Positions 5,881-9,899 of a DNA stretch of 9,899 bases are shown one piece after another. This DNA is from an uncultured Blautia sp. (GTDB lineage: Bacteria; Bacillota; Clostridia; Lachnospirales; Lachnospiraceae), in assembly GCA_934408705.1 (NCBI GenBank), contig CAKRVL010000089.1, positions 1-9,899 on the forward strand. Reading direction: 5' to 3'. Made by a program: the position numbers and the translations under genes. The notes beneath the pieces are model-generated. The model had not been told where the DNA came from. It made no database searches and saw only the letters and a list, made by a program, of their open reading frames with translations. The number at the start of each line of letters is the position of its first letter. Positions within the stretch are counted from its first letter, which is position 1.

Positions 5881-7214
5881 ATCTTTTCTCCCTCCATTTT
5901 CTTAAGAATATTATGAGTACCAAATAACGCTGTGTAATTTACCAGCACATACAGATTGCCAACGCCATCCTCCACTCTTTTACGGATAGCTGTCTCCACA
6001 TTTTCTTCCAGCATGACCGGAATATCCACATATTTCATCCTCAGACGCATATCTTGACAGCGTAATCCGCTTACTGTAATAGAATGGATGCTTTCGTCTC
6101 CAAGAAGGTCAAAATCTACATCCCATAACCAGGAAATATCCGTTCCATCCTGGGCGTTATCATTGATAGCAATGATAATGTCCTTCTGATTTTTGTCCTG
6201 CATAACGGCAGAAATATTCTGGTTAAAACCAGCAGGATTCTTGGCAAGATTCAGCATAACACCGGTTCCTTTAATACGGAACTGCTCCATACGGCCATTT
6301 TCCGGATTAAATTTCTGAAGCATATCCTGGAAATGCTCTCCGGAAAAACCAGCTGTTCGAAGTCCTGCATAAGCTGCCAGAATATTGTATACATTGTAAA
6401 AGCCCTTATAGTTGGCGGTAAAACGCTTATCCTCCACCTGGAATGACAGCTGGTCACCCACCTTTACATCATAAGCATCGTACTGTATCTGTGGTCTTTC
6501 AAAACCGCAGGACGGACATCTGTAATCACCTAACTGACTGTAGTGATAAAAACTGTACTCCAGTCTGGCGCCACATTTTTTACAAAAACGACCTTCCCGG
6601 ATTTCATTAGCTGCACTTTTCTGAACAGGCTTGCTGATTCCATATGTGATATAAAGATTACCGCAGTCCATTGCAAGATATGCAGAAAGTGCATCATCAG
6701 CATTTACGATCACCTGCATTTTCGGTACTGTTCGGATCATTTCCTCCAATATATTCATAGTGATGTCGATCTCACCGTAACGGTCCAGCTGGTCACGGAA
6801 CAGATTGGTAAGAATCATATAATCAGGCTTCAAGCCCGGAAAAACATGGCGTGTAGAAGCCTCATCTACCTCGATACATGCATAATCTGCATCCAGCCTG
6901 CCTGTAGGTCCTGCAGCCAGTACAAAGGCTGCTACAACGCCATTTAGCATGTTGGATCCTGTATGGTTGCATACCACCTTCTGTCCTTCGTTTTTCAGAG
7001 CTGCACAAAGCATGTTATTCGTAGTTGTTTTACCGTTAGTTCCGCAGGTTACAAATATTTTCTTGTGCACCTGGGAAGAAAGGTCTTCCAGAATGTGAGG
7101 ATTGATTTTTAATGCGATCTTGCCGGCCCAGGTAACTCCCTGACGCCCCATTTTCCTGCAGATAAAGCCTGCAGATTTCGCTGCAAAAACAGCAGCCATT
7201 GTTCTGATTTTCAT
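5877..7214 (-). CDS. murT: Lipid II isoglutaminyl synthase, Mur-ligase subunit MurT
   Basis: ATP-dependent Mur-ligase-type subunit that activates the D-glutamate alpha-carboxyl of lipid II for amidation with ammonia from GatD. The product affects peptidoglycan cross-linking and resistance to lysozyme and beta-lactams in species where it has been studied. Counting from the ATG at 7214 (445 aa): the ATP-binding loop GTNGKTT is at 58-64, EVDEAS at 115-120, and TNLFRDQLDRYGE at 136-148. A four-cysteine zinc ribbon (CKKC at 211-214 and CPSC at 233-236) sits inside the central domain, as in other MurT proteins. The remainder is the MurT C-terminal domain (DUF1727). A TTG at 7235 would add 7 residues, but the ATG lies about 10 nt after AAGGA and the resulting N-terminus fits the family better. 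It overlaps gatD by 4 bp and follows the GDPD-family gene by 35 bp. Confidence 0.95.
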   Translation of the reverse strand: MKIRTMAAVFAAKSAGFICRKMGRQGVTWAGKIALKINPHILEDLSSQVHKKIFVTCGTNGKTTTNNMLCAALKNEGQKVVCNHTGSNMLNGVVAAFVLAAGPTGRLDADYACIEVDEASTRHVFPGLKPDYMILTNLFRDQLDRYGEIDITMNILEEMIRTVPKMQVIVNADDALSAYLAMDCGNLYITYGISKPVQKSAANEIREGRFCKKCGARLEYSFYHYSQLGDYRCPSCGFERPQIQYDAYDVKVGDQLSFQVEDKRFTANYKGFYNVYNILAAYAGLRTAGFSGEHFQDMLQKFNPENGRMEQFRIKGTGVMLNLAKNPAGFNQNISAVMQDKNQKDIIIAINDNAQDGTDISWLWDVDFDLLGDESIHSITVSGLRCQDMRLRMKYVDIPVMLEENVETAIRKRVEDGVGNLYVLVNYTALFGTHNILKKMEGEKI

Positions 7215-7249
7215 GTGTATCTGATCCTTTTTCAAGTAATATATTCGTC

Positions 7250-8104
7250 TTAGTTCAGGCTGTCAGCAATCAGCACATCTGTACAAATGCCCTTAGCCCC
7301 TTTTGCCAGATAGCCTCTGGCCTTTTCTTTGTCATTTATGGTATAAATATATACCAAAATGTCTCTTTCGTCAAAAATTTTCTGCACTTCTTCTGACCAG
7401 TAATCCCAATAAATCGTTACAGCCTTGATCTGATTGGTCTGACAGAAGTCTGCGATAATTTTCAGTTCTTCTTCTGAATAATCCTGCCACAAGGAGTAAA
7501 TGTAAGCGGGAAATTTATATAATAGTGCTGTTCCCGGATACATGGCAGAATTATACACCTGTGGGATAATTTGTCCCAGAGTATGCTCAATACCAGCCTT
7601 TATAGCGATTTCCCTGTACTGTGCATAATCCTCAAGGGTCCGCTGGTAGTTTCGCACAGAATACTGCTTGGAATCCAGCATTACGAATGCATCCGGATAC
7701 TCATCCAGCAGCTTTAACAAATCCTCAAATGTCATGGGTGTGTATTTCCCATATATTGGTGTACTCAAAAACTCGTCCAGGGAAAGCACTTTACGTTCCT
7801 CTCCCTCCCACTGTCCCAGGGATTCCTTCCAGTTATGACGGCATACCCATGCACCGTCGCTGGTCTGTGTCAGGTCCACCTCGAAAAGACGACAGCCCTT
7901 ATCATAATAGTTAATAAAGCTCTCCCGGGAATTCAGATATGTGAGATCATCAAGTCCCCCAAGTGCATGTGTTATGATATTGTAGTTTTCCCAGTTAAAT
8001 TCCGGTGTATCCATTGGTATTTCTTCTTCGGCTTCATACCGGACTGAGCCTGTCAGAAGCCAGGCAAACAAACAGATTTCCAATAATAAAATAAGCTTTC
8101 TCAT
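7250..8104 (-). CDS. GDPD/PI-PLC-like phosphodiesterase, membrane-anchored or secreted
   Basis: Predicted glycerophosphodiester phosphodiesterase-superfamily hydrolase (TIM barrel), 284 aa. A short hydrophobic N-terminal segment (about 4-19, RKLILLLEICLFAWLLTG) should export or anchor it; no lipobox is present. Active-site landmarks: HALGG with His46 (canonical HRG, here with Ala instead of Arg), NSRES at 58-62 in place of PENT, FEVDLT with Glu75 and Asp77 as metal ligands, and SDGAWVCRHNW with the second His90. The HALG variant occurs in bacterial proteins named PI-PLC/GDPD family, so the substrate could be glycerophosphodiesters, lipid head groups or teichoic-acid-like polymers. It starts just after the rplQ terminator with only a weak ribosome site (GAAAAGAA) and no clear promoter. 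It leads the run into murT-gatD. Confidence 0.85.
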   Translation of the reverse strand: MRKLILLLEICLFAWLLTGSVRYEAEEEIPMDTPEFNWENYNIITHALGGLDDLTYLNSRESFINYYDKGCRLFEVDLTQTSDGAWVCRHNWKESLGQWEGEERKVLSLDEFLSTPIYGKYTPMTFEDLLKLLDEYPDAFVMLDSKQYSVRNYQRTLEDYAQYREIAIKAGIEHTLGQIIPQVYNSAMYPGTALLYKFPAYIYSLWQDYSEEELKIIADFCQTNQIKAVTIYWDYWSEEVQKIFDERDILVYIYTINDKEKARGYLAKGAKGICTDVLIADSLN

Positions 8105-8130
8105 ATAGTTCTTTTCTATATATACTAATG

Positions 8131-8167
8131 AAAAAAGAGATATCTACGAAACGTAAATATCTCTTTT
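8131..8167 (-). terminator. Intrinsic terminator after rplQ
   Basis: A 16-bp stem (8133-8148 with 8152-8167; the single C-A clash becomes G-U in minus-strand RNA) closes a 3-nt loop. On the minus strand it ends in CTCTTTTTTC. It starts 26 bp past the rplQ stop codon and should end the ribosomal/rpoA operon. It lies only 27 bp before the GDPD-family start codon, so any readthrough would feed the murT-gatD run. Confidence 0.9.
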
Positions 8168-8193
8168 AATATGATCAGTAATTAAGTTTCGAA

Positions 8194-8730
8194 TTAAACC
8201 AGCTCGATGAGCACTTCCATAGCGCCATCACCTTTACGCTGTCCAATCTTAACGATTCTGGTGTATCCACCGTTACGGTTAGCGTATTTTGGTGCGATCT
8301 CCTCGAACATTTTCTTAACCATATCTACTTCTTTAGTGTTTTTCTTCTTGCCAGCGCCCTTAGCCGGAACTTCTTTAACCGGGTAGAACACTTTCATCAT
8401 CTGACGACGAGCGTGAAGTCTGGATGGAGCATCTTTTGTGATCTGCTTCTCAACTTCATCGTAAACAGTTTTCTTCTTACCGTCTACAACTTCTTTTACT
8501 CTCTTGCCTTCAGCGTCTTTTCTTGCAACCTTAGCTGTTACAGTAACAGTCTCAAAGTTGTCTTTCTCGCGAACTGCCATAGCTACAAGGCCTTCAGCGA
8601 TCTTACGGATCTCTTTAGCTTTAGCTTCTGTTGTAACGATTTTTCCGTTGTATAACAGATTTGTAACCTGGTTTCTTAACAGAGCTTTTCTCTGGTCAGC
8701 TGTTCTGCTTAATTTTCTATATTTTGCCAT
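8194..8730 (-). CDS. rplQ: 50S ribosomal protein L17 (bL17), enlarged form
   Basis: Component of the large ribosomal subunit near the exit tunnel. The conserved start (MAKYRKLSRTADQRKALLRN, then LLYNGKIVTTEAKAKE), the central LHARRQ and the C-terminal NGGYTRIVKIGQRKGDGAMEVLIEL are clear. At 178 aa it is much longer than the common 115-130 aa form. The extra length is a charged insert at about 58-102, between the N-terminal helices and LHARRQ, plus a shorter Lys-rich insert at about 121-134. Both keep the frame and a ribosomal-protein-like composition, and enlarged L17 is known from clostridial lineages. GGAGG sits 8 nt before the ATG. It follows rpoA after 86 bp and is the last gene of its operon. 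Confidence 0.97.
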   Translation of the reverse strand: MAKYRKLSRTADQRKALLRNQVTNLLYNGKIVTTEAKAKEIRKIAEGLVAMAVREKDNFETVTVTAKVARKDAEGKRVKEVVDGKKKTVYDEVEKQITKDAPSRLHARRQMMKVFYPVKEVPAKGAGKKKNTKEVDMVKKMFEEIAPKYANRNGGYTRIVKIGQRKGDGAMEVLIELV

Positions 8731-8753
8731 TTAATTTTCCTCCATCTGTGGGA

Positions 8754-8790
8754 CAGCAGTCCATGCTTGTTCGGTCTTACTGGACTGCTG
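8754..8790. other. Strong hairpin in the rpoA-rplQ gap
   Basis: A perfect 10-bp stem, CAGCAGTCCA (8754-8763) with TGGACTGCTG (8781-8790), encloses a 17-nt loop. It occupies most of the 86-bp gap and ends 11 nt before the rplQ ribosome binding site. It has no T tract in either direction, so it is not a normal terminator. It may be an mRNA processing or stability element, or a translational regulator of rplQ. Confidence 0.7.
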
Positions 8791-8816
8791 CTTAGCAAAT
8801 TCCCACTGTAATAATC

Positions 8817-9776
8817 TTACTCTTCGGTTTGCTGAAGCTGTAAGTTCAGCTCTTTCAACTTAGCAAGTACTTCCTCAAGGGACTTACGTCCAAGATTACG
8901 TACTTTCATCATGTCGTCGGAAGTCTTATTGCAAAGCTCTTCAACAGTATTGATACCAGCTCTCTTCAGACAGTTGTAGGAACGAACTGAAAGCTCAAGC
9001 TCATCAATGCTCATTTCAAGAACTTTCTCTTTCTCATTATCCTCTTTCTCGATCATAACCTCTGCGGTCTTTGCATTCTCAGAAAGGTCAATGAAAAGAC
9101 TTAAGTGCTCACTTAATACTTTAGCTGCAAGGCTTACTGCCTCATCAGGATCAAGTGTGCCATTGGTGTAAACATCAAGTGTCAGCTTATCAAAGTCTGT
9201 CACCTGACCTACACGGGTATTCTGCACAACCATATTGACTCTCTCAACCGGGCTGTAGATTGCATCGACTGCAATCACACCGATTGGCATGTCATCTGAT
9301 TTGCCCTTATCCGCGCTCACATAACCACGGCCTTTTGTAATGGTAAGCTCCATTGCAAGTCTGCAATCCTTACCACCATTCAAGGTAGCGATTACCTGAT
9401 CCGGATTCATGATCTCGATATCCGAATCAGCCTGAATATCAGCTGCTGTAACAACTCCCTTGCCTTCACACTCAATGTATGCAGACTTCGGCTCATTATC
9501 AGAACTGTTATTCTTAATTGCAAGACTCTTAAGATTCATGATGATTTCTGTCACATCTTCTTTAACGCCTGGAATAGAGCTGAATTCGTGAAGAACACCA
9601 TCAATCTTAACCTGGCTTACTGCTGCTCCCGGCAGGGAGGACAGCATAATTCTTCTAAGAGAATTGCCAAGTGTAGTACCGTAACCTCTTTCAAGAGGCT
9701 CTACAACGAATCTTCCAAATTTCTTATCTTCAGATATCTCGGTAATTTCGATTTTCGGCTTATTAAAATCAAACAC
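8817..9776 (-). CDS. rpoA: RNA polymerase subunit alpha
   Basis: Alpha subunit that dimerises to start RNA polymerase assembly and contacts upstream promoter DNA, 319 aa and full length. The N-terminal domain carries the family signature [20 protein letters not shown] and [20 protein letters not shown]. Residues about 225-250 are a charged linker (EKEDNEKEK). The C-terminal domain has [15 protein letters not shown] with Arg265 and Asn268 at the same numbers as the E. coli residues that bind UP elements, then [12 protein letters not shown]. The start is GTG at 9776, with AAGGAGG about 10 nt upstream. It follows rpsD after 54 bp in the usual operon order. Confidence 0.98.
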   Translation of the reverse strand: MFDFNKPKIEITEISEDKKFGRFVVEPLERGYGTTLGNSLRRIMLSSLPGAAVSQVKIDGVLHEFSSIPGVKEDVTEIIMNLKSLAIKNNSSDNEPKSAYIECEGKGVVTAADIQADSDIEIMNPDQVIATLNGGKDCRLAMELTITKGRGYVSADKGKSDDMPIGVIAVDAIYSPVERVNMVVQNTRVGQVTDFDKLTLDVYTNGTLDPDEAVSLAAKVLSEHLSLFIDLSENAKTAEVMIEKEDNEKEKVLEMSIDELELSVRSYNCLKRAGINTVEELCNKTSDDMMKVRNLGRKSLEEVLAKLKELNLQLQQTEE

Positions 9777-9830
9777 TATTAATTTCCCTCCTTCTGGGTT
9801 GTATGCAATTGAGGGTATTATCAGGGCTCA

Positions 9831-9899
9831 TTATTTGGAGTACAACTCGACGATAAGCATCTCATTTACAGGAACGTCGATTTCTTCTCTTGTAGGAAG
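9831..9899 (-). CDS. rpsD: 30S ribosomal protein S4 (uS4), C-terminal end only
   Basis: The last 22 codons and TAA stop of rpsD; the rest lies beyond the right edge. The translated end, LPTREEIDVPVNEMLIVELYSK, contains the characteristic S4 C-terminus (E. coli ends in NEHLIVELYSK). Its place directly upstream of rpoA agrees. S4 is a primary 16S rRNA-binding protein, and in some bacteria it autoregulates this operon. The control region would be outside the window. Confidence 0.92.
   Translation of the reverse strand, partial: LPTREEIDVPVNEMLIVELYSK

Noticed and set aside
6543..6947. 134-codon plus-strand open frame
   Set aside because: It lies wholly antisense inside murT and has no ribosome site or protein-like composition.
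5155..7214. Cobalamin synthesis genes (CobB/CobQ-like amidotransferase near the CobD-like enzyme)
   Set aside because: The amidotransferase overlaps a zinc-ribbon Mur ligase and carries the GatD Cys/Arg/His positions, so it belongs to lipid II amidation. No other cobalamin gene is present.
8131..8167. Structured regulatory RNA downstream of rplQ (L17 downstream element type)
   Set aside because: A single long stem with a T tract is fully explained as an intrinsic terminator.

Overview
The window looks like a chromosomal segment of a gut-type Clostridia bacterium, most likely family Lachnospiraceae (Blautia/Dorea/Ruminococcus-like). The reasons are moderate GC, strong AGGAG-type ribosome binding sites, an rpsD-rpoA-rplQ order with a GTG-started rpoA and an enlarged bL17, a MurT/GatD pair, and a WYL-family regulator whose N-terminus matches those common in Lachnospiraceae. 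The assignment rests on protein resemblance recalled from memory, not on a search.

The right end (about 8.2-9.9 kb, minus strand) is the distal part of the ribosomal protein/RNA polymerase alpha operon: the last 22 codons of rpsD, complete rpoA, a strong hairpin in the rpoA-rplQ gap, rplQ, and a strong intrinsic terminator. Directly downstream, still on the minus strand, is a tightly packed five-gene run (8104 down to 3140): a membrane-anchored or secreted GDPD-family phosphodiesterase, murT, gatD (overlapping murT by 4 bp), a short regulator made of an HTH and a WCX domain but no WYL barrel, and a sugar-binding-type lipoprotein with no transporter genes. MurT-GatD amidates the D-glutamate of lipid II. 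The flanking exported phosphodiesterase and lipoprotein make this a plausible envelope-related transcription unit.

The middle (1984-3072, plus strand) holds a single PLP enzyme of the HisC/CobD type. It has its own promoter and two tandem hairpins at its 3' end, and it converges on the lipoprotein gene.

The left part (about 0.02-1.9 kb, minus strand) is a second small operon. It runs from a promoter whose -35 box abuts the -35 box of the divergent PLP gene, through a leader of about 140 nt carrying short direct repeats. It then encodes an 83-residue hypothetical protein, a GNAT acetyltransferase interrupted by a single in-frame amber codon, and a TSUP (TauE/SafE) membrane transporter, and ends in an intrinsic terminator.

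No gene-free stretch exceeds 300 bp. The longest gap is 1741-1983, which holds the repeats and the divergent promoters. No phage, IS element, CRISPR array, tRNA or rRNA was seen. The points most worth a second look are the amber-interrupted acetyltransferase, the barrel-less WYL-type regulator next to an orphan binding lipoprotein in the lipid II amidation operon, and the repeat-bearing leader with abutting divergent promoters.
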